A stretch of DNA of 64,000 bases, taken from NCBI RefSeq assembly GCF_002940685.1, contig NZ_PNFP01000011.1, forward strand, positions 62,001-126,000, given 5' to 3'. The position numbers and the translations under genes are program-made. Under the pieces are notes generated by a model that did not search any database, had not been told where the DNA came from, and saw only the letters and a list, made by a program, of their open reading frames with translations. The stretch is from Ensifer adhaerens. GTDB taxonomy: Bacteria > Pseudomonadota > Alphaproteobacteria > Rhizobiales > Rhizobiaceae. Of the stretch, positions 1-8,856 are shown piece after piece; the stretch's first letter is position 1; every line of letters begins with the position of its first letter.

Positions 1-83
1 GGTGCTCCCGCGCCGAACTTGTCCCATATCGCTTCCTTCCATTCCGCAGAAAGGATCGCATCACTAAACCACGGGCCACACAC

Positions 84-506
84 CTAATGCGTAAACACGA
101 AAAAGCGATTGCCGATATAGCTGATGATGATTTGCAGGCAGGTTGCGAAGACAAAGCTCACTCGAAAGTCGAATTTTAGCCAATCGGTGCAGACAAGAAG
201 CAACGCGGCATGGAAGCAGGCGATCGTTGCGTATAGGCAAGCAAAAGACTTTGCTTGCACCCATATCTGTTCACTCCGCGATCGAAAGACAAAGTAGCGG
301 TTCCCCAGAAACGAGGCCGTGATGCCGAAAAACGCGGCGATGAAGTTTGCCAGGCCGGCCGACGGTATATGCAGAACCTCGATCCCGAATGTCAGGATGG
401 CGAAATGTATCCCAGTGGCTAGAACCCCATTTCCTACGAAGCGCGCGACTTCGAGGGTTCGGCTATCCGGCCAAGGCAACTTCCTTCTCAACAGGTACGA
501 TTTCAT
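84..506 (-). CDS. GtrA-like membrane protein (lipid-linked sugar flippase family)
   Basis: This 140-residue inner-membrane protein has four predicted membrane segments (about residues 22-42, 50-68, 88-108, 115-135). It also has the paired GtrA signatures FLGNRYFVF (66-74) and IGNRFFVF (131-138) at the ends of helices 2 and 4. GtrA proteins are thought to flip polyprenyl-phosphate-linked sugars to the periplasm. The ATG lies inside the 3' end of the upstream glycosyltransferase (44-base overlap), so the two are probably translationally coupled. It is the last gene of a three-gene minus-strand operon. The family assignment is firm; the sugar is unknown. Confidence 0.85.
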   Translation of the reverse strand: MKSYLLRRKLPWPDSRTLEVARFVGNGVLATGIHFAILTFGIEVLHIPSAGLANFIAAFFGITASFLGNRYFVFRSRSEQIWVQAKSFACLYATIACFHAALLLVCTDWLKFDFRVSFVFATCLQIIISYIGNRFFVFTH

Positions 507-1425
507 CGATCAACTCGAGGTAGTTGCTGGCAAGGAGATTGTTGCCCCGAACGATGCCGGTCAGCATCAATGTCATGAGTGTCAGCACGCCGGTTTGCGA
601 CAAGACGAGCGCAAGTATGCCCATCACGGTCGATGACCATCCTGGTGTGGCGTGGCCGAAGAGCTTTAGGAGAAGAGAGATGAGAATGCCGGCAAGCGAA
701 AATGCGGCGATGGCAGTACATGCAATGCCCACTCGCACGAGCACGTATTCCGCGAACACCATGAACGCCTGAAAGCCGTGGAGTACGAGACCAGAGAAGT
801 TCATTTTACTTTTTCCCGCGTATCGAGGACCGCGGCTGATCGGCTGACGCGTCACCCTAAGCTTGGAGGTCAAGACACAGGCGGCGACGTGTATTCCGAG
901 TTCATGCATGCCCGCAAGTCGCTTCACGGCCGACGGTTTGAGGGCCATAAAGTTGCCGAAGCTGATGCTGCGTCCGGTCATCAGCTTGAACAAGAATCTG
1001 TAAATGACGTAAAACAGCTTGAACTCGACCGTCTCGACACGGCTCCTTCGTTGCGCAACCACGACATCGACGTCGTCGGCCGCTAGCGGAGCAAGTAGAT
1101 CGGGAATAGTCGACGGAAGGTCCTCACCATCCGAGTCCATGACAACACAAGTGGCCATTGGCAAATGTTGTGCAACATATCCAATGCCGACCATTATCGC
1201 CTTCTGGTGGCCAACATTGCGTTTGAGCCTGACGACGACACCCTTAAGGCCCGCAGCCGCGATGGCGGAGGGCTCCACCGGCTCCCGCACGGATCCGTCG
1301 TCGACGGCGACGACAAAAACGTCGCGTCCCAATGCCAGCTTCAGCTCCTTGAACAGACGGGAAGACGCTATCCTGTCTTCGTAGACCGGTGTGACCACGA
1401 CGTGGGCAACCACATTGCCAGTCAT
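463..1425 (-). CDS. GT2 polyprenyl-phosphate glycosyltransferase (GtrB/DPM1-like)
   Basis: A 320-residue family 2 glycosyltransferase of the GtrB/dolichol-phosphate-mannose synthase type. The N-terminal GT-A domain shows VTPVYED (11-17), VDDGS (41-45) and the metal-binding MDSDGEDLP (96-104). Two hydrophobic helices follow at about 230-255 and 268-292, as in GtrB. The enzyme should transfer a sugar from an NDP-sugar to undecaprenyl phosphate on the cytoplasmic face. Its ATG overlaps the stop of the UDP-xylose synthase-like gene (ATGA), and it overlaps the GtrA-like gene downstream. The operon context suggests xylose as the sugar, but that is inference. Confidence 0.88.
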   Translation of the reverse strand: MTGNVVAHVVVTPVYEDRIASSRLFKELKLALGRDVFVVAVDDGSVREPVEPSAIAAAGLKGVVVRLKRNVGHQKAIMVGIGYVAQHLPMATCVVMDSDGEDLPSTIPDLLAPLAADDVDVVVAQRRSRVETVEFKLFYVIYRFLFKLMTGRSISFGNFMALKPSAVKRLAGMHELGIHVAACVLTSKLRVTRQPISRGPRYAGKSKMNFSGLVLHGFQAFMVFAEYVLVRVGIACTAIAAFSLAGILISLLLKLFGHATPGWSSTVMGILALVLSQTGVLTLMTLMLTGIVRGNNLLASNYLELIDEIVPVEKEVALAG

Positions 1426-2357
1426 GACAAGACCTCCTTGAAATAGGCGACCGTTGGCTTAAGGCCATCTTCAAGTGTCACCTTAGGCTCCCAGCCGAGC
1501 GTCTTTGTTGCAAGACTAATGTCTGGTCTGCGCTGCTTCGGGTCATCCTGAGGAAGTGGTAGAAAAACCAGTTTCGACGGGCCGCCGACTATTCTCAGGA
1601 CGAGGTCGGCGAGCTCGATCATGCTGAACTCTCCGGGATTGCCGATGTTGACCGGGCCAGTGACTTCAGCAGGACTTTCCATCAACCGCACCATCCCGTC
1701 GATGAGGTCGTCGACATAACAGAAGCTGCGGGTTTGAGAGCCGTCACCGTAGATCGTTATGGGTTCACCCTTCAGTGCCTGGACAATGAAATTGCTGACG
1801 ACTCTACCGTCATTGGGATGCATGCGCGGACCATAGGTGTTGAATATACGCATGACCTTGATTTCAAGGTTCACTTGCCGGTGGTAGTCGAAGAACAAGG
1901 TTTCTGCACAACGCTTGCCCTCATCGTAACAACTGCGTGGTCCAATCGGGTTGACGTGTCCCCAGTAATTCTCGACCTGAGGATGGACATCGGGGTCGCC
2001 ATATACCTCGGAAGTCGACGCCTGCAGGATCCGTGCCCCCAGCCGCTTTGCAAGTCCCAGCAAATTGATGGCGCCATGCACGCTTGTCTTGGTCGTCTGG
2101 ACCGGATCGTGCTGGTAATGAATGGGCGAAGCTGGACAAGCAAGATTGTAGATCCTCTCAACCTCGACATAAAGCGGAAACGTCACATCGTGGCGCATCA
2201 GCTCGAAATCGGGGTTGTTGAGTAGGTGCCGGATGTTGCCTCGCGATCCGGTGAAAAAATTGTCAACGCAAAGAACTTCGTGACTATCTGCAAGTAGGCG
2301 GTCGCAAAGATGCGATCCGAGGAAACCGGCTCCGCCCGTAATCAATAGCTTGGTCAT
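1422..2357 (-). CDS. UDP-glucuronate decarboxylase (UDP-xylose synthase)-like NAD-dependent SDR
   Basis: A 311-residue extended short-chain dehydrogenase/reductase. It has the Rossmann motif [10 protein letters not shown] (8-17), the STSEVYGDP segment (114-122) and the catalytic pair Y144/K148 in CYDEGKR. The central segment from NLACPASP to [13 protein letters not shown] and the RSFCYVDDL stretch are characteristic of UXS enzymes, which oxidise and decarboxylate UDP-glucuronate to UDP-xylose. It is the first gene of a minus-strand operon with GtrB- and GtrA-like genes, divergent from a GT39 gene. A related UDP-sugar epimerase activity cannot be excluded from sequence alone, but UXS is the best call. 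Confidence 0.85.
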   Translation of the reverse strand: MTKLLITGGAGFLGSHLCDRLLADSHEVLCVDNFFTGSRGNIRHLLNNPDFELMRHDVTFPLYVEVERIYNLACPASPIHYQHDPVQTTKTSVHGAINLLGLAKRLGARILQASTSEVYGDPDVHPQVENYWGHVNPIGPRSCYDEGKRCAETLFFDYHRQVNLEIKVMRIFNTYGPRMHPNDGRVVSNFIVQALKGEPITIYGDGSQTRSFCYVDDLIDGMVRLMESPAEVTGPVNIGNPGEFSMIELADLVLRIVGGPSKLVFLPLPQDDPKQRRPDISLATKTLGWEPKVTLEDGLKPTVAYFKEVLS

Positions 2358-2532
2358 TGAAACGACTCTACGCTCAACAAAGTCGGATAAGGTTCACAGG
2401 GTATGCCGAACTTTGGCAAGTTAGGATTTACCTGACATGACAGCCTGATTATCACCAACCTACTGTCGATGTAGGATCAGCCGTTCTGCTGTGCCTTGCG
2501 TGCTAGGCCTTGACGTGCAGAGAGGAATACCG

Positions 2533-4158
2533 ATGGCAACCGACGAGTCGTATGCGCGCAGTGAACATGGTTCGAGGGCAGACGGCGGTATTGCAGCTTT
2601 TGTTGATGCGCACATCTATTGGTCAATATTTCTTTTGGCGTTCGTTTGCGCCGGCGTGCCGAGGCTGGTCGTCTTCCCGCTGAGTGTTGTGCACTGGGAT
2701 GAGAGTATCTACACACTTGTTGCGCGCGACCTAACGCGCGGCATAATGCCTCTGTCGGGGACCTTCGAGCACAAACCCGTCGCGCTTTACTACATCTACG
2801 CACTTCCCCAATGGTTCCTCGGGGAGAGCGTGGCCGCAATCCGACTTCTTTCAGTGGTAATCGGTATTGCAGGCGCGACGCTCTTTGGCATTCTCGTTCG
2901 ACTGACGGTCACGCGTGACGCAGCCATCGTTCTGACCGGAACGATTACCTATGCCTTTTTTTCGTCCCTCAACAAAGGTCTCGCTGCGCAGCCGGAACTG
3001 ATCATGAACATTGTCTTCATGGCTGTTCTCGTCGTGCTGCATTTTCAGTTTCGGACTCCATTGCAAAAGACCAGGAATTCAATCCTGATCGGTGTCCTTT
3101 GGGGAGTTGCATTTCAGGCCAACTATCTGTCGGGCTTTCTGATCCTCGGATTTGTCTTCGATTATCTTTTCCTCCTGCACAGAGGGAAGTCCCTGGCGGA
3201 AGCCACTCGCGCGTTCCTCATCGGCGGTCTCGTAATTTTTGCATCTTTTTCTGCAACTGTTTTTGCTCTGTTGCTCCCAGTCATGGTGTGGGGCGATATA
3301 TCGGAGTACTTTTATCTTCAGAAAACATTCTTGACTGGGTATACGCTGGAAAGAAGCTGGATTGAGACATTTTTGCAAATACCAAAGGTAATTGATTCGT
3401 ATTTCTTGTTGGTTTCTTTGGTTGCAACATTTGTATTATTTTATATTTTTCATCTATTTAAGAAAAAAGAAGATATATTCTTTATATTTAGTGATTTCTC
3501 AACGAGAATAATTATATATATCCCATTTGTTTTCGCTGCAATTGTCGCTAGTAAGAGGGTTTACGCTAAGTATTATCTTCAATTGCTGCCGTTGTCCATT
3601 TTGCTTCTTTGTCTGTTGCTGTGTAGCATTACGCCTAAGAAGTATGTTCGCGCTTTTGTATGCTTTTGGATGGTGTTGTTTTCTGCGGTCAGTCTAGATA
3701 ATGAAAGGTTTATTTTTAAGGCCGGCGCCGATGGTTGGGTTAAGGTCCTCGATGGAAAGGCCCCCGACGTCCCATCTGAAATAGCTAAAGACATAAGTGG
3801 GCTATTATCAGAAAATGACACAATATACGTTTATGATTATCAGATGATACTGTATTACCTGTCAAAAGTTCTGCCTCCAACCCGCTTTGCGTCTCCAGTT
3901 CATCACCTTGAAGAGGGGTATCAGAAAGCGATGGGAATTGATCCCAGCGTGGAGATGACGAAAATACTGGAGCATCGCCCACGTTTCATAATCACTGGAA
4001 GTGACCCCCGCGCCGGTGAATTTGGAACCGCGTCGAAGATCCTTGCTGAGAAGCTTGGCTCGGACTATGTGCCGTTTCGGGCCTATGATGACAGAATTTT
4101 CTATGAGACTTTGCGGGCCAACAACAACGGAAGGGTTGAAGTGTTCGTTCTGAAGTAG
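2533..4158 (+). CDS. GT39/GT-C membrane glycosyltransferase (ArnT/PMT-like)
   Basis: A 541-residue polytopic membrane protein with about a dozen hydrophobic segments. The first periplasmic loop carries HWDESIY (54-60), followed by EHKPVALYYI (79-88), the layout expected for GT-C enzymes that use polyprenyl-phosphate sugars. A GTG at 2491 is in frame, but the ATG at 2533 has a good Shine-Dalgarno (AGAGGA) about seven bases upstream and is preferred. The gene is divergent from the UXS-GtrB-GtrA operon and probably acts with it as the periplasmic transferase. The middle of the gene (about 3370-3730) is clearly AT-rich against its surroundings, which suggests acquisition from elsewhere. Confidence 0.8.
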   Translation: MATDESYARSEHGSRADGGIAAFVDAHIYWSIFLLAFVCAGVPRLVVFPLSVVHWDESIYTLVARDLTRGIMPLSGTFEHKPVALYYIYALPQWFLGESVAAIRLLSVVIGIAGATLFGILVRLTVTRDAAIVLTGTITYAFFSSLNKGLAAQPELIMNIVFMAVLVVLHFQFRTPLQKTRNSILIGVLWGVAFQANYLSGFLILGFVFDYLFLLHRGKSLAEATRAFLIGGLVIFASFSATVFALLLPVMVWGDISEYFYLQKTFLTGYTLERSWIETFLQIPKVIDSYFLLVSLVATFVLFYIFHLFKKKEDIFFIFSDFSTRIIIYIPFVFAAIVASKRVYAKYYLQLLPLSILLLCLLLCSITPKKYVRAFVCFWMVLFSAVSLDNERFIFKAGADGWVKVLDGKAPDVPSEIAKDISGLLSENDTIYVYDYQMILYYLSKVLPPTRFASPVHHLEEGYQKAMGIDPSVEMTKILEHRPRFIITGSDPRAGEFGTASKILAEKLGSDYVPFRAYDDRIFYETLRANNNGRVEVFVLK

Positions 4159-4542
4159 GAGCTTCGCTCCTGAGTTGTCGGTGACAGTTGCTCCGTTGTT
4201 GTCTAGCGATGACCCAAGGAAGTCGGTATCTCACGTCAGTCGAGCGATGCCCACGCTGAAACGTGTGTTTGCCAAAATCTCCGGTTTCGCGCGGCAGAAT
4301 CAAAGACATGAAGCGCGCAATTTTCGTTGAATGTGACCGTTGCACACGACAGCAGCGTGCTGCTTGTTGTTATTGCCCGGTAGGGCACTGCAGCGTTCGT
4401 TGAAGCGCAAGGCCCAGTCGCGGCCGATTGGCACTGTCCGCAACGATAAGCGCCTCCGCCGTTGTGCCAGCGTCTGCTGGCACAACGGTTCGGAAGTCCG
4501 CCTATCTGGTGCCTCACGGATCGGTGTCGTTGCTCGGCGGGT
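4159..4542. other. Intergenic region, convergent genes; contains a perfect hairpin
   Basis: These 384 bases lie between the ends of the GT39 gene and the amino-acid binding protein gene. I see no coding sequence with a credible start and ribosome site. A 13-bp perfect inverted repeat is present at 4459-4488, without a T-run on either side. Confidence 0.5.
4459..4488. repeat. 13-bp perfect inverted repeat with 4-base loop
   Basis: The left arm CCGTTGTGCCAGC (4459-4471) pairs perfectly with the right arm at 4476-4488 around the loop GTCT. It would form a very stable hairpin in either transcript and may end or stabilise mRNAs from the convergent genes. There is no U-tract, so it is not a canonical intrinsic terminator. 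A mobile-element end is possible but unsupported. Confidence 0.6.
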
Positions 4543-5319
4543 TTACTTCATCGTATAGACGTCGATGGTGAAGTACTTGTCGTTGATCTTCTTGTAGGTA
4601 CCGTCGGCCCGGATTTCATCCAGCGCCTTGTTCAGCCGCTCGCGCAGGTCGTTGTCCTCCTGGCGCACCGCAATGCCGACGCCTTCGCCGACGAACTTCT
4701 TGTCGGTGATCGGTTCGCCGATCAGTTCGCAGCAACTCTTGCCGTCGGCGTTCTTCGTCACCCAGTCGAGCAGCGGCAGCATGTCGCCCACCTGAAGGTC
4801 GAGGCGGCCGTTGACCATGTCGAGGTTCGCCTCGTCCTGCGTCGGGTAGAGCTTGATCTCGGCATCGGGATAGGTGGCGGTGATGTAGTCGGCCTGAGTG
4901 GTGCCCGACTGCGCGCCGATCACCTTGCCCTTGAGCGCCTCATTGGTGAACGCGGTAAAGCCGGCGCCCTTCGGGGCCGCATGGGTCATGGCCGCAAGAT
5001 AGTAGGGATTGGTGAAGGCGACCTGTTTCTTGCGTTCCTCCGTGATGAACATGGAGGCGATGATCAGGTCGTACTTCTTGGCGACCAGACCCGGAATGAT
5101 GCCGTCCCAGTCCTGGGCGACCACTTCGCATTCCACCTTCATGCGCTCGCAAAGTGCAAGTCCAATATCCACGTCGAAGCCACCGATCTTGCCGGCGGGA
5201 TCGATGAAGTTGAAGGGCGGGTAGGCGCCCTCCGTGCCGATCTTGATCTTCTCTGCTGCCTGGGCCGACGCGGTTGCCGCCATGATGGCGAGCACTGCTG
5301 CTGCAATCCGTTTCTTCAT
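4543..5319 (-). CDS. Basic/polar amino-acid ABC transporter periplasmic binding protein
   Basis: A 258-residue solute-binding protein of the lysine-arginine-ornithine/histidine family (SBP_bac_3 fold). A signal peptide of about 21 residues ends in a typical Ala-X-Ala region before AAEKIKIG. GTEGAYPPFNF (28-38) and GFDVDIGLALCERM are the family's ligand-lobe signatures, and VGDMLPLLDW lies near the C-terminus. A good ribosome site (AGGGGAA) precedes the ATG at 5319. There are no permease or ATPase genes next to it, so it is an orphan binding component that probably shares a transporter encoded elsewhere. The exact amino acid cannot be told from sequence. Confidence 0.88.
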   Translation of the reverse strand: MKKRIAAAVLAIMAATASAQAAEKIKIGTEGAYPPFNFIDPAGKIGGFDVDIGLALCERMKVECEVVAQDWDGIIPGLVAKKYDLIIASMFITEERKKQVAFTNPYYLAAMTHAAPKGAGFTAFTNEALKGKVIGAQSGTTQADYITATYPDAEIKLYPTQDEANLDMVNGRLDLQVGDMLPLLDWVTKNADGKSCCELIGEPITDKKFVGEGVGIAVRQEDNDLRERLNKALDEIRADGTYKKINDKYFTIDVYTMK

Positions 5320-5447
5320 TCGCGTTCCCCTTGTTGCGCATCATTCTTGATGCTTCCAGGGAAGACTAAGTCGCGCTCGCCTATAAGCGAAATAGATAGG
5401 CGCGATAATCGGTATTGTTTTGGTTGATCAGCCTTGTCGACCAGGTC

Positions 5448-5843
5448 CTACTTGTAGCGACCGTGGCGCTGCAGCACTTCGACCTTGTAGCCGTCGGGAT
5501 CGACCAGGAAGAAGAAGCGTGCCAGCAGAGCACCATCGCGGTTGAAGTCGACGATCTTTCCTGGGTTGAGGCCGGCCTCCGTGAGGCGCTGATGTTCGGT
5601 GTCGAGGTCGTCGACCGACAACGCCAGATGGCCATAGCCGTCGCCGAGCGCATAGGGTTCGGTGCGGTCCTTGTTGACCGTCAGTTCAAGCTCGAACTCG
5701 CTTTCCGCGTTGCTGAGATAGATCAGCACGAAGGTTTCGAAGTCCAGCCGCTCGGCGATCTCGAGCCCGAAGGCCGCACGATAGAAATCGACCGATCGTT
5801 TCTCGTCGAGAACGCGGATCATCGAATGGATCGCTTTGGCCAC
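5448..5843 (-). CDS. Glyoxalase I-like VOC protein (lactoylglutathione lyase)
   Basis: A 131-residue protein of the vicinal-oxygen-chelate fold. His6, Glu53, His72 and Glu122 occupy the positions of the four metal ligands of bacterial glyoxalase I (GloA). The C-terminal GYKVEVLQR is typical of that enzyme, which isomerises the glutathione-methylglyoxal hemithioacetal in the cytoplasm. It starts at GTG (5843) behind AAGGAG. The E. coli enzyme is about 135 residues, so the gene looks complete. Another VOC activity is possible, because several paralogues usually occur per genome. Confidence 0.8.
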   Translation of the reverse strand: MAKAIHSMIRVLDEKRSVDFYRAAFGLEIAERLDFETFVLIYLSNAESEFELELTVNKDRTEPYALGDGYGHLALSVDDLDTEHQRLTEAGLNPGKIVDFNRDGALLARFFFLVDPDGYKVEVLQRHGRYK

Positions 5844-5925
5844 TTCAGTCTCCTTGCAAGCCTGGACGCCGGCGGCGTAGCAGAGTGTCGCCGATGATGG
5901 AAGCCCCGCCTGGCGGCGGGAAACA

Positions 5926-6834
5926 TCAGGTTTTTGCGCTCCGCTTCTTCAACTGCTGTTCGCGGAAGAAGATGAAAAGGCCGGAGGCGACGATCAATGC
6001 CGCACCGACGAGCACGGTCGGGCGAGGCGTATCGCCGAAGAAGAACCAGCCGAAGACGACGGCCCAGAAGAGCAGTGTATATTGCAGCGGCACGACGGTG
6101 GCCGCATCGGCGAGCTTGAGCGAACGGTTGACCAGGATATGCGCGAGCATCGCGACGATGCCGAGCATGCCGAGTTGCAATAGCGCCTCGCCATCGACCG
6201 GCGCCCAGCCGGAGGGATTGGCGGCGACGCCCACGAGCGAGAAGATGAGGGCTCCGACGATCTGCCAGAAAACCAGCGTCGTGTCGGGCGTGGAGCGAAG
6301 CGTGCGGCCGAGCATGAGCGCAAAGGCGAAGGCCGTGCTGCCGGCAAGCGCGATCAGCGCCGGAAGGCCGAGACTTTCCTTGGAAGGTTCGAGCGCGATC
6401 AAAACGCCGGCAAAGCCGATCAGGATCGCCGTCCAGCGCCGCCAGCCGACCTTCTCCCCGAGCAGGAACGGCGAGGCTGCGGCGACGTAGATCGGTGCGG
6501 CCAGCCAGTAGGTCATGGTATCGGCAAGCGGCATGTAGGCGACCGCGAAATAGAAGGCGGAGGCGTCGATGGCAAAGAGCAGCGAACGCAAAGCCTGAAG
6601 GCCGGGACGTTCGACCCGGAACATCGAGCGTAGGCCGCGCCTGAGAATGAAGGGCGACAGGAACAACAGCGCCGCAACGCTTCGGATCACCATCAGCTGG
6701 CTGACGGAGTAGGTCGCCACCAGCCACTTGCCCATGACGTCGTTCAGCGAAAACATCAGCATGCCCAAGAGCATGATGAGAACGCCGGTGCGGGCGGCAT
6801 TCGGGGCGGATGCGGGGGCGGTGATCACGGTCAT
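5926..6834 (-). CDS. EamA/DMT-family inner-membrane transporter
   Basis: A 302-residue membrane protein with ten predicted helices in two repeated EamA halves, as in RhaT/YdcZ/S-adenosylmethionine-type drug/metabolite transporters. The open frame extends upstream to 7071. I take the ATG at 6834 because the sequence upstream is not membrane-like and a GAAGG box stands seven bases before this ATG. The N-terminal helix begins at about residue 14 (TGVLIMLLGMLMFS). The substrate is unknown and neighbours give no hint. It lies downstream of nothing obvious and appears to be monocistronic. Confidence 0.82.
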   Translation of the reverse strand: MTVITAPASAPNAARTGVLIMLLGMLMFSLNDVMGKWLVATYSVSQLMVIRSVAALLFLSPFILRRGLRSMFRVERPGLQALRSLLFAIDASAFYFAVAYMPLADTMTYWLAAPIYVAAASPFLLGEKVGWRRWTAILIGFAGVLIALEPSKESLGLPALIALAGSTAFAFALMLGRTLRSTPDTTLVFWQIVGALIFSLVGVAANPSGWAPVDGEALLQLGMLGIVAMLAHILVNRSLKLADAATVVPLQYTLLFWAVVFGWFFFGDTPRPTVLVGAALIVASGLFIFFREQQLKKRSAKT

Positions 6835-7286
6835 TGCAGGGCCTTCGATGAGTTGCGCAGGCCATGCCACATTCGGTGACGCCGATCCATTGCCGTCTGC
6901 AAATGGAACCATAAGTTTTGCGAATGATTCAACGCCGGCGCGCGAGACGGAGCCGTAGCGAGACAGAACGCCGTAACAACCGCTTGGTGATCGTCGGACA
7001 AAGCAAGGAACGGCCCTCTTGACGTTCCGCCCGGCGCTGCTAATTAGACAGTCGTCCCGCCCTCCAGACATCGGATCGCGGGGAACACTGGTGCCGGGCC
7101 CCTCTGGCGAGAGTTTTTACGGCGCTCTCGTGATGTCGGTACCGCCAGCAAATTAGCCGGCGGATTAGCTCCCATGAAAACTGATCTCATGCCTTACGCA
7201 TGTGCCCCTTCGGCCGTGCGCATTTCCGTTTTGAAACCCCATTTCTTCACCGAATCCGGTGTCGTCAGAGCGAAGGAGGCCCGTCG
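6835..7286. other. Intergenic region between divergent eamA-like and TerC-like genes
   Basis: About 450 bases without a convincing gene. It must hold promoters for both flanking genes. A weak stem (CGAGAG/CTCTCG) lies around 7104-7128. I looked for the manganese (yybP-ykoY) riboswitch common before TerC-family genes and could not recognise it. Confidence 0.4.
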
Positions 7287-8390
7287 ATGAACCAGCCTCA
7301 ATCGCACACGAGCGCGCTCGGTTATTTCACCTGGGCCTTCATCGTCACCGCGGTCGGCCTTGTGCTCGGCGCCTGGCTCGGCTGGCAGTCGACCGGCACC
7401 ATCGGCGGCATGGCCTCGGTATTCTTCATCTGCACCGTGCTTGCGGTGCTCGAAATCTCGCTGTCGTTCGACAACGCCATCGTCAATGCCAACAAGCTCA
7501 AGGACATGACGCCCGAGTGGCAGCATCGCTTCCTGACCTGGGGCATCATCATCGCCGTTTTCGGCATGCGTATCGTCTTCCCGCTTCTCATCGTCGTTAT
7601 CGCAGCGAAGATCGGCCCGATCGAAGCGATCGTCCTGGCGGCAAGCAAGCCCGAAGAATACGCGCGCATCATGAACGACGCGCACCTGCCGATCGCGGCC
7701 TTCGGCGGCACCTTCCTGATGATGGTCGGTCTCACCTACTTCTTCGACCATGAAAAGGATGTGCACTGGATCAAGTGGGTCGAGACCAAGATGGCGCGCT
7801 TTGCGACCATCAAGGGCATCGAGATCGCCTTCGTCCTGGCGCTCATCCTCGGCTTCTCCACGCTGCTCGACCCGGCAGACGTCCATACCTTCGTCTATTC
7901 GGGGATCTATGGTCTGCTGACGTTCCTCGTGGTCGAGGTGGTCGGCGGTCTGCTCGATGCACAGCAGGAAACCATGAGTGCGGCGGCAAAGGGCGGCTTC
8001 GGCGCCTTCCTTTACCTCGAAGTGCTCGACGCCAGCTTCTCGTTCGACGGAGTCATCGGCGCCTTCGCGCTGACGCAGAACCTCTTCATCATCGCGATCG
8101 GCCTCGGCATCGGCGCCATGTATGTGCGCTCGATGACGATCATGCTCGTCGAAAAGGGAACGCTCAGCGAGTACCGCTACCTGGAGCACGGCGCGTTCTA
8201 CGCGATCCTGATCCTCTCGGTCGTCATGTACTTCCAGACGCTGGTCCACATTCCGGAAGTCATCACCGGCCTCGGTGGTGCGGCCCTCATCGGCATCTCG
8301 CTCTGGTCGTCGATCCGCTACAACAAGCGGGAACGCGAAGAAGAACTTGCCGGCGCGCACCAGGAAGAACGGGCCCGCGCCGAAGCCTAA
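7287..8390 (+). CDS. TerC-family (DUF475) integral membrane protein
   Basis: A 367-residue polytopic membrane protein. The two inverted halves each carry the TerC signature, EISLSFDNAI at 56-65 and EVLDASFSFDG at 245-255, whose acidic residues lie in the membrane and are thought to bind metal. Family members take part in manganese export or metal/tellurite resistance. DUF475 proteins are the longer branch. The start is the ATG at 7287, preceded by a strong GAAGGAGG seven bases away; an in-frame start at 7200 is less likely. The C-terminal tail is charged. A strong terminator follows. The substrate is inferred from the family only. Confidence 0.85.
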   Translation: MNQPQSHTSALGYFTWAFIVTAVGLVLGAWLGWQSTGTIGGMASVFFICTVLAVLEISLSFDNAIVNANKLKDMTPEWQHRFLTWGIIIAVFGMRIVFPLLIVVIAAKIGPIEAIVLAASKPEEYARIMNDAHLPIAAFGGTFLMMVGLTYFFDHEKDVHWIKWVETKMARFATIKGIEIAFVLALILGFSTLLDPADVHTFVYSGIYGLLTFLVVEVVGGLLDAQQETMSAAAKGGFGAFLYLEVLDASFSFDGVIGAFALTQNLFIIAIGLGIGAMYVRSMTIMLVEKGTLSEYRYLEHGAFYAILILSVVMYFQTLVHIPEVITGLGGAALIGISLWSSIRYNKREREEELAGAHQEERARAEA

Positions 8391-8420
8391 GCGGCGGCGT
8401 ATCCCCAAAACAATCGGAAA

Positions 8421-8450
8421 CGGCCCGGCGGAAACGCCGGGCCGTTTTTC
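8421..8450 (+). terminator. Rho-independent terminator after the TerC-like gene
   Basis: The perfect 10-bp stem CGGCCCGGCG (8421-8430) pairs with 8435-8444 around a GAAA tetraloop, followed by five T residues. It lies 31 bases after the stop codon. This is a textbook intrinsic terminator. Confidence 0.92.
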
Positions 8451-8459
8451 GTTGGGCCG

Positions 8460-8776
8460 GCATTGATTGCCTCGAATTGCCAGGGGCGCGGCGCAGGGGA
8501 CGAGCTACGGATGCTGGCCGACCACCTGGAAACGTGCCCGAAGCCTTTGCGGAGCGGGTGTTCTTCGCGTGCTGGCCGAGGAAATCGCTTGGCCGCATCA
8601 CCTTGCAGGCGGGTGGCCCCCGCGCTCTCGACAAGCAATGCATGACGCGCAGGAAAAGCGGGACCCGCCGTGGTGTTCCCGCTGGCGCGTACGCGCTGTG
8701 CGGCTATCTGTACCGACGTGCCCGGCCCTCTACCTTGGAACAGGTTTTCGGCAAGGGGCGCTAACGGCCGAACGTA
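8460..8776. other. Intergenic stretch, nothing recognised
   Basis: About 320 bases between the terminator of the TerC-like gene and the duplicated small-gene region. Open frames cross it in several phases because of the high GC content, but none has a supported start or a recognisable product. Confidence 0.4.
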
Positions 8777-8813
8777 CAAACGGCCCGGAGATCTCTGGGA
8801 TCCCGAGCCGTTT
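8777..8813 (-). terminator. Probable terminator after small gene copy A
   Basis: Read on the minus strand, CGGCTCGG pairs with CCGGGCCG (one G-U pair) around a partly self-complementary loop, followed by TTTGT. It stands about 45 bases after the stop of the 55-codon gene. An equivalent hairpin follows copy B. Confidence 0.6.
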
Positions 8814-8856
8814 CATCCTTGGGAGGATAAGGCACTCCTCGGAGTGCTGGAATTTG

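Noticed and set aside
4380-4520. Remnant coding sequence or insertion-sequence fragment
   Set aside because: Short frames exist on both strands, but no transposase-like motif, terminal repeats or target duplication can be seen.
4462-5427. 321-codon open frame antisense to the amino-acid binding protein
   Set aside because: The minus-strand gene has a signal peptide, a ribosome site and family motifs; the plus frame has none.
6835-7286. Manganese (yybP-ykoY) riboswitch before the TerC-like gene
   Set aside because: Expected from the family, but I could not find the conserved loop sequences; only weak stems are present.
7194-8408. 404-codon open frame antisense to the TerC-like gene
   Set aside because: Starts inside the terminator region and mirrors a membrane protein; rich in Asp/Arg/His as such shadows are.
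8460-8776. Overlapping open frames in several phases
   Set aside because: All are long only because the region is GC-rich; none has a ribosome site, and products are low-complexity Arg/Pro/Ala.
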